Shown: positions 7,952 to 16,896 of the stretch, in pieces
Layout: every line of letters begins with the position of its first letter
How positions within the stretch are numbered: position 1 is the first letter of the stretch
Origin: Nostoc sp. UHCC 0302
GTDB taxonomy: Bacteria > Cyanobacteriota > Cyanobacteriia > Cyanobacteriales > Nostocaceae
DNA: 64,000 nt
Assembly (NCBI RefSeq): GCF_038096175.1
Contig: NZ_CP151099.1
Span: 312,501 to 376,500, forward strand
Reading direction: 5' to 3'
Made by a program: the position numbers and the translations under genes
The notes under the pieces: generated by a model
The model's input: the letters and a program-made list of their open reading frames with translations, nothing else
The model's database searches: none
What the model was told of the DNA's origin: nothing

Positions 7952-8139
7952 GCCTACGGAGTTAGCTGACGGGCTAAGACTGGAAGGTGTCTCTCTCTCA
8001 AGAGTTGTAAGTATCGAGTTCTGAGCTAAAGATTAATACCTTTTCACTTTTTACTCTTAAATTGCCACTCTATATTAAGATACGCCCCACGTTATGGTTC
8101 CTCCGCTTCAAATCCTGCTTTCATAAATTTGAATTAGGC
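7952..8139 (-). promoter_or_regulatory. ydaO-yuaA (c-di-AMP) riboswitch 1, upstream of the stress protein
   Basis: The minus strand shows the family's conserved blocks in order: GCCTA (P1, 8135-8139), a stem TTCAAAT/ATTTGAA, AGCGGAGGAACCA, GTGGGGCGTATC, then after a variable region AGCCCGTCAGCTAACTCCG and TAGGC (7952-7956), which closes P1 with GCCTA. These blocks match the c-di-AMP-sensing ydaO-yuaA class. It shares all of them with riboswitch 2 at 11687. It lies between the transporter ATPase gene end (8167) and the Usp start (7733), so it most simply controls the Usp gene. A covariance-model search with RF00379 would be decisive. Confidence 0.85.
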
Positions 8140-8166
8140 TACCCACTAAAAAAATCATAATCTAGC

Positions 8167-9039
8167 TCATTCGTCTTGAGTAAAATATCGATCCAGAAAA
8201 TTGAGAGCGTGGTTACGGAGTTCAAAATATTCTTTTGAGTTTCGCATGGCAACGCGAGGATCTTCTGAAGGAGACGCTGAGCGAGGGTTAACGCGTGGAT
8301 GCTCAAAAGGAACTTCTAATATCTCTCCTATGGTAGCAGCTGGGCCATTTGTCATCAATACGATGCGATCTGACATATAAATTGCCTCATCTACATCATG
8401 GGTAATCATCATTACTGCTTGGCGTTTGTTTTCCCAAATATCTAATACTTGCCGCTGCAATTTGCTCCGAGTTAGTGCATCTAAAGCCCCAAAAGGTTCA
8501 TCCATCAACAACATTTTTGGGCGAATTGCTAAGGCTCTAGCAATCCCCACCCGCTGTTTCATACCTCCAGAAAGTTCATCAGGATACTTATCAGCCGCCG
8601 CCGTTAAGTTTACCATTGCCAAGTGTTCGTTAACAATGCTAATTTTGTCAGCACGATTAGCATTTTTTAGCACTTCGTCTACAGCTAATCGGATATTTTC
8701 TCGCACAGTTAACCAAGGCAGTAATGAATAGTTCTGAAACACCATCATTCTTTCTGCGCCTGGTTTACGAATTTCTTTTCCATCTAGCCGTACTGAGCCA
8801 GAAGTAGCTTTTTCTAAACCAGCAATAATCTTTAGTAGGGTTGATTTACCACAGCCTGAGTGACCAATTACAGAAACAAATTCATCTTCACGTATCGTAA
8901 GATTCACACCATTTAAAACGACAAAATTGTCTTTCCCAGGTGTTGGATAAGACTTGACTAAATTTTCAATTTCTAGAAATCCAGTGCGGGGTGTAACTTC
9001 ACCCTGAGTATTGATAGGTGATGTGGTATATTCCATCAT
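8167..9039 (-). CDS. ABC transporter ATPase, NrtD/CmpD/CynD type
   Basis: Energises uptake of a small anion (nitrate, cyanate or bicarbonate class). The domain is complete: Walker A GHSGCGKST (about 50), Q-loop VFQNYSLLPW, signature LSGGMKQRV, Walker B MLLMDEPFGALD and switch THDVDEA. The C-terminal tail (EVPFEHPRVNPRSAS) is characteristic of the nitrate/bicarbonate family. I chose the ATG at 9039 (290 aa) because a GGAG lies about 7 nt before it; an upstream ATG at 9066 has no such site. The gene is 48 bp after the binding-protein gene on the same strand, making a permease-binding protein-ATPase operon. No NrtC-like fused ATPase/binding protein is present. Confidence 0.88.
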   Translation of the reverse strand: MMEYTTSPINTQGEVTPRTGFLEIENLVKSYPTPGKDNFVVLNGVNLTIREDEFVSVIGHSGCGKSTLLKIIAGLEKATSGSVRLDGKEIRKPGAERMMVFQNYSLLPWLTVRENIRLAVDEVLKNANRADKISIVNEHLAMVNLTAAADKYPDELSGGMKQRVGIARALAIRPKMLLMDEPFGALDALTRSKLQRQVLDIWENKRQAVMMITHDVDEAIYMSDRIVLMTNGPAATIGEILEVPFEHPRVNPRSASPSEDPRVAMRNSKEYFELRNHALNFLDRYFTQDE

Positions 9040-9087
9040 AAAAGGCTCCGAAAATAATTTAGTCATTAGTCATGTAAATTCGCGAAT

Positions 9088-10539
9088 TTAAGACATGAAA
9101 AAACGAGTAGGAGCGTTAGCCCTAATAGCAAAACTATTTAAATATCCCGCTGGATCACTAGGATCAAAGCCTTTATTATCTATAAATACTCCTGGAGGTT
9201 CCACTTTGTAATCATCCTTGGGACACTGAATACCCATTTCAGTTGCTATCTCACGATATAAATCAGTTCTCCAGCCTTGTTCAGCTAATTTATTAGCATT
9301 TTTGGGGAATTCCTTAATTTGCCCCCATCTAGCTGCTTGTGTCATCAACCAGATACTTCGGGATCTCCACAAAAATGTTGAATGTTCTCCTGGCTGTTTA
9401 GGAAGGTTGTCAGGTATATCAAAGAAAATTGTGGTGTCAGCGGCTTTAATGGTGCGGTCTTTGCCATCGAACCCACCATAGTTGTAATTGCCGATAATTC
9501 CCGGCCCTGTCAACTTCGTAATTAGGGCATCCTTCTTTTTAGGCCTTGCACCTGTAAAGGATCGGTCTGTAATCAATTCAGCCACTTCTTGGTGATTTTC
9601 TGGTTTGCTGCAATACTGGCAGGCTTCAATCATTGCCTTGACCAGAGAACGGTAGGTTTTGGGATACTTTTCGATGAAAGATTCCATCACTCCCAAAAGT
9701 CGATCTGGATGCCCTAGCCAGATTTCTTTGCCTTGTGCAAAGGTAAAGCCGACACCTTCGTTACCTGTAATTGCTCTTGTGTTCCAGGGTTCTGCCACCA
9801 TGTAAGCTTGCATAGCGCCAATCCGCACATTTGTCACCATCTGAGGAGGTGGAACAATGATGATCCGAAATTCCTTGAGGGGATCAACACCTGCGGCAGC
9901 GGATAAGTAGCGGACAAAATATTCATAAATCGCAGAACTTAGTACTACTGCCCAGACTTTGCCTTCTGGAGGCTGTTTGTCAAAGTAACCGCGAAAATCT
10001 TTGCCAAAGGCTTCTAGCGCACCATCGCCATATTGTTGTTTGTACTCGTACCACGGACGCAGCCCGAAATCCCACATGGCTTTGTCCATCGTCATGGCGT
10101 TACCGTGGCGGTGAATAGTCATGGCTGCACACAAGGGGGCATGACGTGCGCCTTCAGCGCCAATTCTGGCGTTGGTAACAGCACCAGATACCACGGGTGA
10201 AGCATCCAGGCGACCAAAAATTAAGCCGTCGCGGGAGGTTGCCCAACTTGCTTCCCGGTTGAGTTTGACGTTTAAACCATATTTGCGGAAGAAGCCTTTT
10301 TTCCAAGCGATCGCAAATGGCGCACAGTCATTAACAGGAACATAACCAACGGTAATATCAGATTTCTCTAAGTCTCCAGGTTTCACTACTGGTTCAACAG
10401 CTAAAGCTTCTTCAGTCAGCCCTTTAGCTGAGCGATCGCCTGAAACTGCACACGAAGATAGTGCTATTCCTGCTGTTGTTGCTCCTATTCCTTTAATAAA
10501 GTCTCGTCGATTCCAGGTATTCTGATTAATATCACCCAT
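9088..10539 (-). CDS. Tat-exported lipoprotein, NrtA/CmpA-type substrate-binding protein
   Basis: A 483-residue periplasmic binding component of the nitrate/bicarbonate ABC family. The N-terminus has a twin-arginine motif NRRDFIKGIG and a lipobox ending LSSC, so it is probably exported folded and membrane-anchored. The body contains NrtA-family segments (ITVGYVPVNDCAPFAIAWKK, ASWATSRDGLIFGRLDASP, and IGAMQAYMVAEPWNTRAI). The substrate cannot be fixed from sequence by eye. The start is the ATG at 10539, preceded by GTTGGAGC at a good distance; a TTG at 10575 would add 12 unlikely residues that run towards a repeat. A dispersed repeat separates it from the permease gene. Confidence 0.87.
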   Translation of the reverse strand: MGDINQNTWNRRDFIKGIGATTAGIALSSCAVSGDRSAKGLTEEALAVEPVVKPGDLEKSDITVGYVPVNDCAPFAIAWKKGFFRKYGLNVKLNREASWATSRDGLIFGRLDASPVVSGAVTNARIGAEGARHAPLCAAMTIHRHGNAMTMDKAMWDFGLRPWYEYKQQYGDGALEAFGKDFRGYFDKQPPEGKVWAVVLSSAIYEYFVRYLSAAAGVDPLKEFRIIIVPPPQMVTNVRIGAMQAYMVAEPWNTRAITGNEGVGFTFAQGKEIWLGHPDRLLGVMESFIEKYPKTYRSLVKAMIEACQYCSKPENHQEVAELITDRSFTGARPKKKDALITKLTGPGIIGNYNYGGFDGKDRTIKAADTTIFFDIPDNLPKQPGEHSTFLWRSRSIWLMTQAARWGQIKEFPKNANKLAEQGWRTDLYREIATEMGIQCPKDDYKVEPPGVFIDNKGFDPSDPAGYLNSFAIRANAPTRFFMS

Positions 10540-10585
10540 TTCTGTAGCTCCAACGGTGATTAATTGCTCACGCAAAGGTGCAAAG

Positions 10586-10670
10586 GCGAGCCAGTGCGTT
10601 GGGGAGACATCGCCGTGGGCGGGTTTCCCGACTTGTTCGCCTTGGTCTCCGACAGGAGAAGCAACTGGGG
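10586..10670. repeat. Interspersed repeat inside the transporter operon
   Basis: A GC-rich element containing CGGGTTTCCCGACTTG and bounded by CCAGT (10591) and ACTGG (near 10668) in inverted orientation. It is the type of dispersed repeat seen elsewhere in this window. It sits in the 181-bp gap between the permease and binding-protein genes and could affect mRNA stability or differential expression. Confidence 0.6.
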
Positions 10671-10720
10671 TAGCAAAGTTTTATTACGTCTTAGCAGTTG
10701 CGGCATTAGCCAAAATTTTG

Positions 10721-11572
10721 TTAGTTAGAAGTTGTCGGGCGGTGAGTAACTAATTCTTGAATTTTGCTGACGGCGAAATCCAGGATTAGCCCCGTTAAGC
10801 CAATTACTAACACAGCTAGGAAAACTGAACTTAAGTTTAAGCGACTCCATTCATCCCAAACAAAAAAGCCTATACCAATCCCGCCTGTAAGCATTTCTAC
10901 GGCAACAATTACTAGCCACGCAATCCCTAAACTGATTCGTAAACCTGTAAAAATATAGGGCAAGCTAGCAGGCCAAATAATTTTTGTTATCCGTCTCCAA
11001 CGAGGCATTTCTAGTACTCGTGCTACATCTAAATAATCTTTAGGAACGCTAGAAACTCCCAAGGCAGTGTTAATAATTGTCGGCCATAAGGAGGTAATAA
11101 AAATTACAAAGATAGCTGAAGGATCTGCCAAATTGAAAATTGCTAAGGCAATAGGTAGCCAAGCTAAGGGCGATACTGGTTTAAAAATTTGAATAATGGG
11201 ATTGAGCGCCAGCATTGCCGGTTTGGACATCCCAATTAAAAATCCCAAAGGAATCGCTACTACTGCACCTAATAGAAAACCCAGCAACACCCGCCGTAGA
11301 CTGGCAATCAGCAACCAACCAATTCCTAAGTTCCCTGGGCCTCTTTCGTAGAAGGGATTTAAAATGTAGTCTAAATTAGCGATTAGCGCCTCTGGTGGCG
11401 TGGGCATTAATTCATGGTTAGCAAGTGCCACAATCCACCACAACACGATTATTCCCAAGAAACCTAATATGGGTAGTAAGACGACATCTCTGGCGATCGC
11501 AGGTTTTGTTTTTTGCCAAGCAGCTTGTCCAGCTACCGCAACAATTGCAGCTAGATTTAGTTGAAATATCAT
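10721..11572 (-). CDS. ABC transporter permease, NrtB/CmpB type
   Basis: A 283-residue inner-membrane permease of the BPD_transp_1 class with about six helices. The EAA-like coupling loop is DVARVLEMPRWRRITKIIWP (about residue 195), followed by SLPYIFTGLRISLGIAWLVI, typical of nitrate/sulfonate/bicarbonate permeases. I chose the ATG at 11572 because GAGGTGG lies 4-6 nt upstream; an in-frame TTG at 11584 is less likely. It is the first gene of the operon and lies 115 nt downstream of riboswitch 2, so the whole transporter is probably under c-di-AMP-type control. Confidence 0.88.
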   Translation of the reverse strand: MIFQLNLAAIVAVAGQAAWQKTKPAIARDVVLLPILGFLGIIVLWWIVALANHELMPTPPEALIANLDYILNPFYERGPGNLGIGWLLIASLRRVLLGFLLGAVVAIPLGFLIGMSKPAMLALNPIIQIFKPVSPLAWLPIALAIFNLADPSAIFVIFITSLWPTIINTALGVSSVPKDYLDVARVLEMPRWRRITKIIWPASLPYIFTGLRISLGIAWLVIVAVEMLTGGIGIGFFVWDEWSRLNLSSVFLAVLVIGLTGLILDFAVSKIQELVTHRPTTSN

Positions 11573-11686
11573 TTCCCACCTCAACAGAGTTCAGTGCAGG
11601 TACAAAAAATCCGAGCAGTACCAGCCTTGGACACCGATGAGATCACAACATCATAAATAATGCTTTCTCTTCAGTCTCCTCTCAAT

Positions 11687-11854
11687 GCCTACGAAGTTAG
11701 CTGACGGGCTAGGGCTGAGAGATGCCCCTCTCAAGAAAGTCAAGAGCAATGAGTTACTAACAACTCTATTACACTATCAACTTTCTATGAGATACGCCCC
11801 ACGATGTGGTTCCTCCGCTCCAGCTGTTCTGCAATGTTATTTGCTGGATTAGGC
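11687..11854 (-). promoter_or_regulatory. ydaO-yuaA (c-di-AMP) riboswitch 2, upstream of the ABC transporter
   Basis: On the minus strand: GCCTA (11850-11854), CCAGC/GCTGG stem, AGCGGAGGAACCACATCGTG, GGGCGTATC, a variable stem region, then AGCCCTAGCCCGTCAGCTAA, CTTCG and TAGGC (11687-11691), which pairs with GCCTA as P1. It shares all conserved blocks with riboswitch 1. The leader continues about 115 nt to the permease start and contains a TTTTTTG that could belong to an expression platform, but no clean terminator is visible. Confidence 0.85.
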
Positions 11855-12269
11855 TGACTTACTCAAAATGGATTAATTATATGGACTATAACATTATTAC
11901 TCAGTAAAAACATCTGTCTTCTGATAATTTTAAACACCACATTCTTAATATTCTCTTTAGATTTCAGGAATAACTAAGTTTGTATTTTGTTTCGGTTATT
12001 ACTGAACTCGCTACACAGCAAGCTAAACAATCCACTTAAGTTAAGCGTCAAAACTGTTACTTGCTTGTTTTTTAGGCTCGATATCAGACAAATATTATAC
12101 AAGGTTTTTCCGTGTTACGGTTAATTAATGTATCTAAAATGAAGAATAAGTAATATCTATTTCTTTTGGTAGGTGATACATATCATTTATTTTGGTAAAA
12201 ACTCCCAACGCTGGTTAAACTAATTGCATATGGAGTTTACTCATCTATCTCATTGCTGAATTTAAGATA
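11855..12269. other. Divergent promoter region
   Basis: AT-rich region between the riboswitch-led transporter operon (minus) and the histidine kinase (plus). I looked for the NtcA operator GTA-N8-TAC and found no convincing copy. No gene is seen. Confidence 0.4.
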
Positions 12270-13568
12270 ATGGATTTTAGTCAAACACTGGCTGAAAAAA
12301 CGGATACTATCCTTAATAAATGGATTGCAGCAGTTCGCCTAGATAGACGAATCGAGAGTGCAGATGATCTATCATACTCAGCAATCCGAAATCATATCCC
12401 TGATGTTTTGAAAGCAATGGTGACAGTGCTTTCAAAATCGCAGGATAATGATATTCAGTCGATAGTTACTGCCAGTTTTCAGCACGGGGCTATTAGAGCC
12501 GAACAAGGCTATGATCCAGCAGAAATTGCCAGAGAATATCACTTGCTAAGAATGGTAATTTTTGACACCATTCAAGCAGACTTACTCGTAGGAACACCGT
12601 TAGAAATAATCCGTTCTATGCGTTTGATTGACGCTATTGTAGACGAAGCGATTACTCGGTGTTTTAAGAGTTATGTTGAAGAGCGCTTACGAGAACTACA
12701 GTATCTACATGAATCATTAACGCTTCATAATGAAGAACTTACTCGTTTAATTAACGCTAATCAAGAGTATGTTTCGCAACTAGCCCACGAATTAAAACAT
12801 CCTCTAACTTCCATTATTGGTTACTCGGATCTGTTTTTACGCCAAGAACGACGAAAGACTGAGACAAAAGATAACTATGCCAATCTAGAACATATTGAGC
12901 GTGTGTTACGCAATGGCAGACAATTACTTCACCTGATCAATAATGTACTAGAACTCTCGCGGTATAATGCAGGACAAATAAAGTTCCAACTAGCACCCAC
13001 CAATGTACCTGAAATAATCAATAGTGTTCGGGAAATGTTAGCACCTTTAGCTATTGGTAAAAATTTACAAATCATGGTGGATTGCGATCGCGCTCCTGAA
13101 GAGATATTCACAGATTCGTTTTTATTGCAACAGATTCTTACAAACCTTGTTAGTAATGCTATTCGCTATACAGAAAAGGGAAGTATTAGTATAGTGTGTC
13201 ACTTGCTGGATAGTGATACAAAGGCGATCATGCCTATTTTGCCAAGAAATGTTCTTTTAGAAAATTCTTTCCCTGTGCTTGGAGAGAACAAGACAACATT
13301 TCCAGAAAAACTGTCGGATAATAAAGCTTACCTTGCGATCGCAGTTTCTGATACTGGAATCGGGATTGCACCAGAAAACCAAACCCAGATATTTGAACCC
13401 TACTTTCGCGTGAGTACTAATAAATCTTACCTTCCTGATAGTACAGGGTTAGGTTTGGCGATCGTTTCTCGCTTAGTGCAGTTACTGCAAGGTCAAATTC
13501 ACCTGTTTTCTCAGTTAGGGGTTGGTTCAACTTTCACCGTGATTTTACCCTTAAAATTAGAAATATAA
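12270..13568 (+). CDS. Soluble sensor histidine kinase with RsbRD-like N-terminus
   Basis: A 432-residue cytoplasmic kinase without membrane helices. Residues about 1-150 resemble the RsbRD_N/RsbU-type sensory module (LSYSAIRNHIPDVLKAMVTV, EQGYDPAEIAREYHLLR). The HisKA domain has the phospho-acceptor His in QLAHELKHPLTSIIGYS (about 173). The ATPase domain has the N box LVSNAIRYTEKG, G1 SDTGIGIAP and G2 STGLGLAIV. No receiver domain is attached and no response regulator is adjacent, so the partner is unknown. It is divergent from the transporter operon. Confidence 0.88.
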   Translation: MDFSQTLAEKTDTILNKWIAAVRLDRRIESADDLSYSAIRNHIPDVLKAMVTVLSKSQDNDIQSIVTASFQHGAIRAEQGYDPAEIAREYHLLRMVIFDTIQADLLVGTPLEIIRSMRLIDAIVDEAITRCFKSYVEERLRELQYLHESLTLHNEELTRLINANQEYVSQLAHELKHPLTSIIGYSDLFLRQERRKTETKDNYANLEHIERVLRNGRQLLHLINNVLELSRYNAGQIKFQLAPTNVPEIINSVREMLAPLAIGKNLQIMVDCDRAPEEIFTDSFLLQQILTNLVSNAIRYTEKGSISIVCHLLDSDTKAIMPILPRNVLLENSFPVLGENKTTFPEKLSDNKAYLAIAVSDTGIGIAPENQTQIFEPYFRVSTNKSYLPDSTGLGLAIVSRLVQLLQGQIHLFSQLGVGSTFTVILPLKLEI

Positions 13569-13626
13569 CAGAGTTTATTTCGCGCCATGATAAATCTGCA
13601 TCTTGGCGTTAAATTAAACATCATTT

Positions 13627-14310
13627 TTACAACAATCCTTGTTTTTTCAACTTAGCTAGCGCATCTTCAGCAGCAGCTTTCTCTGCATCTTTTTTGTTGC
13701 GTCCCTTACCTTCTCCATAACTTTTTCCATCAACTAATACTTTAGCGATGAACTCTGGTGCATGAGACAAACCGCCTATTTGTTCTGTGAAATATTTAGG
13801 GGGAGTTGGCGTAATATTACGTTGTACCCATTCCTGAAAGCGATTTTTTGAGTCTACGTTAGAACGAGATACAACAATTTGCTCAGATACAGAATCAAAC
13901 AGTGGTTCTATAACAGCACGAATTGCCTCAACATCTCTATTATTATCCAAATAATAAGCGCCAATTACTGCTTCAAAGGTACTGCTAAGTAAATTGGGAT
14001 TTTGGTAGCCTCCATCTCGAATTGCACCTTTTCCTAGCCGCATCCTAAAATCTAAACCTACCTCAATAGCGAACTTTGCTAGTTGCTTCTCATCTACCAA
14101 TGCAGAACGCCGCCGCGTTAATTCATCTTCTCCTCTTTCTGGGTGACGACGATAAAGATACTCGCCACTTAAAAAGTTCAGCAAAGCATCACCGAGAAAT
14201 TCTAAACGTTCATTGTGTTTGCCTTCACCAGGATTTTCATGGACATAGGAACGGTGGGTAAGCGCACGACGTAACAATTTTTCTTCATTAAATGTTAGAA
14301 GTTTATGCAT
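13627..14310 (-). CDS. rnc: Ribonuclease III
   Basis: Double-strand-specific endoribonuclease for rRNA and mRNA processing. The RNase III signature NERLEFLGDALLNFLSGEYL is near residues 35-55, with later acidic metal ligands in STFEAVIGAYYLD. A dsRNA-binding domain occupies the C-terminal third (FQEWVQRN..., ending GRNKKDAEKAAAEDALAKL). I take MHKLLTF (ATG ending at 14310) as the start, giving 227 aa, the usual length. A TTG-initiated extension to 14376 adds a non-conserved stretch. Confidence 0.92.
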   Translation of the reverse strand: MHKLLTFNEEKLLRRALTHRSYVHENPGEGKHNERLEFLGDALLNFLSGEYLYRRHPERGEDELTRRRSALVDEKQLAKFAIEVGLDFRMRLGKGAIRDGGYQNPNLLSSTFEAVIGAYYLDNNRDVEAIRAVIEPLFDSVSEQIVVSRSNVDSKNRFQEWVQRNITPTPPKYFTEQIGGLSHAPEFIAKVLVDGKSYGEGKGRNKKDAEKAAAEDALAKLKKQGLL

Positions 14311-14380
14311 TTTTAGATTTTGTCTTGTTGCAGAAATAGATTGTTGAGATACTATACAGGATTTAACTATTTTCAAACAT

Positions 14381-14402
14381 GAAAAAACCGCAAATAGCGG
14401 TT
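14381..14402 (-). terminator. Intrinsic terminator upstream of rnc
   Basis: On the minus strand ACCGC-TATTT-GCGGT is followed by TTTTTTC. It would end transcription coming from the Uma2 relic before the rnc gene. Confidence 0.65.
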
Positions 14403-14409
14403 AGGTTTT

Positions 14410-14441
14410 AAAAACCCATCTTTTCTGAAACTGGGTTTTTA
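14410..14441. terminator. Hairpin with A/T-flanked stem
   Basis: AAAAACCCA (14410-14418) pairs with TGGGTTTTT (14432-14440). It is symmetrical, so it could act on either strand. It is a second stem next to the one at 14381. Confidence 0.55.
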
Positions 14442-14450
14442 AAAGCTATT

Positions 14451-14677
14451 TTAGGCAGCCAGTTTGCCTAAATCGATTAAAAATAATTCCTGACCTTGCT
14501 TTTGAACTTTCCCATCCTTTACAGCAGCATCAACAAACTAACCAAAGCTTTTAAATTTCTTGCCATCAGCCGTAGAAATAGATGAGTATCCTTATGGTCA
14601 TCCTCCTGGAAAAAGTTTAATTCTATGAGTCTGTGATATTCCGCTGGTGTGAAGCGTTTAGCCTGAATAATACTCAT
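14451..14677 (-). pseudogene. Uma2-family (DUF820) endonuclease relic plus second fragment
   Basis: Starting at the ATG ending 14677 (good AGGAG upstream), the minus strand reads MSIIQAKRFTPAEYHRLIEL then NFFQEDD. This is the N-terminus of the Uma2 family, PD-(D/E)XK-like proteins abundant in cyanobacteria. It then loses homology. A different frame continues ADGKKFKSFG, a stop, FVDAAVKDGKVQKQGQELFL and ends at 14451. The join and the in-frame stop indicate a deletion remnant rather than a working gene. Confidence 0.65.
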
Positions 14678-14784
14678 AAATCTTGCTCCTAAATAAAAGA
14701 CGATCACCTTCATTCCCATCACACTTATTCTAAATGTGTCAGAAATTGATATGCTAAAGGCCTAGACTAACTATTATTCAAACC

Positions 14785-16821
14785 ATGCCTGCGCCCACTA
14801 TAAACCCTACTATCACAGCGTTTCCCTTGACAGCCGTAGTCGGTCAAGAAGCGATTAAATTAGCCTTGCTGTTAGCAGCGGTCGATCCAGGTTTGGGGGG
14901 AGTTGCGATCGCAGGTCGTCGCGGTACGGCAAAATCTGTGATGGCGCGTGCTATCCATGCTCTATTACCACCAATTGAAGTTGTCAAAGGCTCAATAAGC
15001 AACTGTGATCCCAACCATCCAGAAGAATGGGATGATTATCTGTTGGCAGAATATGCCGGAAAAGACACTGAAGATATCCCTACTGAGATTATCCCTGCAC
15101 CTTTTTTACAAATTCCTTTAGGAATCACAGAAGACAGACTGTTGGGTTCTGTGGATGTTGAAAAATCGGTAAAGCAAGGTGATACCATTTTTCAGCCTGG
15201 GTTACTCGCTACAGCAAACCGAGGCGTCTTATATGTAGATGAAATCAATTTATTAGATGACCAAATATCAAATCAGCTCTTAACAGTGTTATCTGAGGGA
15301 CGCAACCAAGTTGAGCGAGAAGGCATTAGTTTTCAGCATCCGTGTAAATCCCTGTTTATTGCTACCTACAATCCAGAAGAAGGAGGATTACGGGAACATT
15401 TACTAGATAGAATTGCGATCGCTCTTTCTGCTGACGGTGTACTCGGCTTAGATCAAAGAGTAGCAGCAGTTGAACAAGCGATCGCCTATTCTCAGTCACC
15501 CCAAGCGTTTCTCCAGCAGTACAACGAAGACTTAGACGGTCTCAAAACCCAAATTATCTTGGCTAGGGAATGGCTAAAGGATGTCTGCATTACCCAGGAA
15601 CAAATTGCTTATCTAGTAGATGAAGCAATTCGCGGCGGAGTCCAAGGACATCGCGCCGAGTTATTTGCTGTGCGGGTTGCCAAAGCCGCAGCGGCATTGG
15701 AGGGAAGGACAGCAGTCAATGCTGAAGATTTGCGCCGTGCTGTTGAATTAGTGATTGTACCACGAGCAACAATCGTGCAGACACCGCCACCTGAACAAGC
15801 ACCGCCACCTCCGCCACCCCCACCTCAAAATCAAGAAGAACCCTCAGACGAATCAGAACAAGAAGAGGAAGAGGAAGAACAAGAAGAACAGGAAGAAAAT
15901 CAAGAGCAAGAACCCCCCAGCATCCCGGAAGAGTTCATCTTTGATCCTGAAGGGGTAATTTTGGATGACAGCGTGCTTTATTTTACTCAAATGGCGAAGC
16001 GGCAGGGTAAATCTGGCAGTCGTAGCATTATCTTTTCTGAAGACCGGGGACGTTATATTAAGCCAATGTTGCCCAAGGGGAAAGCGCGACGGATTGCAGT
16101 AGATGCCACCCTCAGGGCAGCAGCCCCGTATCAAAAAGCACGACGAGAGCGGCAGCCAGAGAGAAAAGTTATTGTTGAGCAGGGTGATATTCGCTCAAAG
16201 CGCTTGGTACGTAAAGCTGGGGCGTTAGTGGTGTTTGTCGTAGATGCTTCTGGCTCAATGGCCTTAAATCGGATGCAGTCAGCTAAGGGTGCGGTAATGC
16301 AACTTTTAACAGAAGCTTATCAAAACCGCGACCAAGTAGCTTTGATTCCCTTCCGAGGAGAACAGGCAGAGGTTTTATTACCGCCAACACGTTCTATTGC
16401 TTTAGCACGAAACCGTTTGGAAAGGTTACCTTGTGGTGGGGGTTCGCCCTTAGCACATGGTTTAACTCAAGCTGTGCGCGTTGGTTTAAATGCTCAAATG
16501 AGTGGAGATATTGGACAAGTTGTGATTGTGGCAATCACCGACGGGCGGGGTAATATTCCCTTGGCACGTTCTTTAGGTGAACAGCTAGAACCAGGAGAAA
16601 AGCCAGATATTAAAGCGGAATTGTTAGAAATTGCGGCCAGAGTTCGGGCTTTGGGGATGCAATTATTAGTTATTGATACGGAGAGTAAATTTGTTTCCAC
16701 TGGTTTTGCTAAAGAACTAGCACAAACAGCAGCAGGAAAGTATTATCATTTACCGAAAGCCACAGATCAAGCTATTGCTGCTATGACCAAAGGTGCGATC
16801 GCTGATTTAAAATCAAGGTAA
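14785..16821 (+). CDS. chlD: Magnesium chelatase subunit D
   Basis: ChlD forms with ChlI the ATP-dependent motor that works with ChlH to insert Mg2+ into protoporphyrin IX, the first chlorophyll-specific step. The 678 residues contain an AAA+ module (Walker A-like AGRRGTAKS near 45, Walker [12 protein letters not shown] near 150, [20 protein letters not shown]), a Pro-rich then acidic linker (about 333-385) and a VWA integrin-like domain. Its MIDAS is DASGSM near 487, and T/D residues follow in ITDGRG. Length and domain order are those of the family. A repetitive shadow frame overlies the acidic linker on the opposite strand. Confidence 0.96.
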   Translation: MPAPTINPTITAFPLTAVVGQEAIKLALLLAAVDPGLGGVAIAGRRGTAKSVMARAIHALLPPIEVVKGSISNCDPNHPEEWDDYLLAEYAGKDTEDIPTEIIPAPFLQIPLGITEDRLLGSVDVEKSVKQGDTIFQPGLLATANRGVLYVDEINLLDDQISNQLLTVLSEGRNQVEREGISFQHPCKSLFIATYNPEEGGLREHLLDRIAIALSADGVLGLDQRVAAVEQAIAYSQSPQAFLQQYNEDLDGLKTQIILAREWLKDVCITQEQIAYLVDEAIRGGVQGHRAELFAVRVAKAAAALEGRTAVNAEDLRRAVELVIVPRATIVQTPPPEQAPPPPPPPPQNQEEPSDESEQEEEEEEQEEQEENQEQEPPSIPEEFIFDPEGVILDDSVLYFTQMAKRQGKSGSRSIIFSEDRGRYIKPMLPKGKARRIAVDATLRAAAPYQKARRERQPERKVIVEQGDIRSKRLVRKAGALVVFVVDASGSMALNRMQSAKGAVMQLLTEAYQNRDQVALIPFRGEQAEVLLPPTRSIALARNRLERLPCGGGSPLAHGLTQAVRVGLNAQMSGDIGQVVIVAITDGRGNIPLARSLGEQLEPGEKPDIKAELLEIAARVRALGMQLLVIDTESKFVSTGFAKELAQTAAGKYYHLPKATDQAIAAMTKGAIADLKSR

Positions 16822-16896
16822 TGAGTCATTAGTCATTTGTCCTTTGTCAGTTGCTTTACTATGCTTTTCTACTAACCACTGACTCTTGACTAATGA
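16822..16896. repeat. Convergent intergenic spacer with inverted heptamers
   Basis: GAGTCATTAGTCATTTG and, inverted, TGACTAATGACTAAG form a possible long stem between the converging chlD and sigF genes. It may serve as a shared terminator; no T-run is evident. Confidence 0.5.

Noticed and set aside
10556-10753. Plus-strand frame across the gap in the transporter operon
   Set aside because: It is made largely of a dispersed repeat and overlaps two real genes antisense.
11855-12269. NtcA operator for the transporter operon
   Set aside because: No GTA-N8-TAC of acceptable quality was found.
15755-16134. Lys/Asn- and Phe/Leu-rich frames over the chlD linker
   Set aside because: Low-complexity artefacts of the Pro/Glu-rich linker in other frames.
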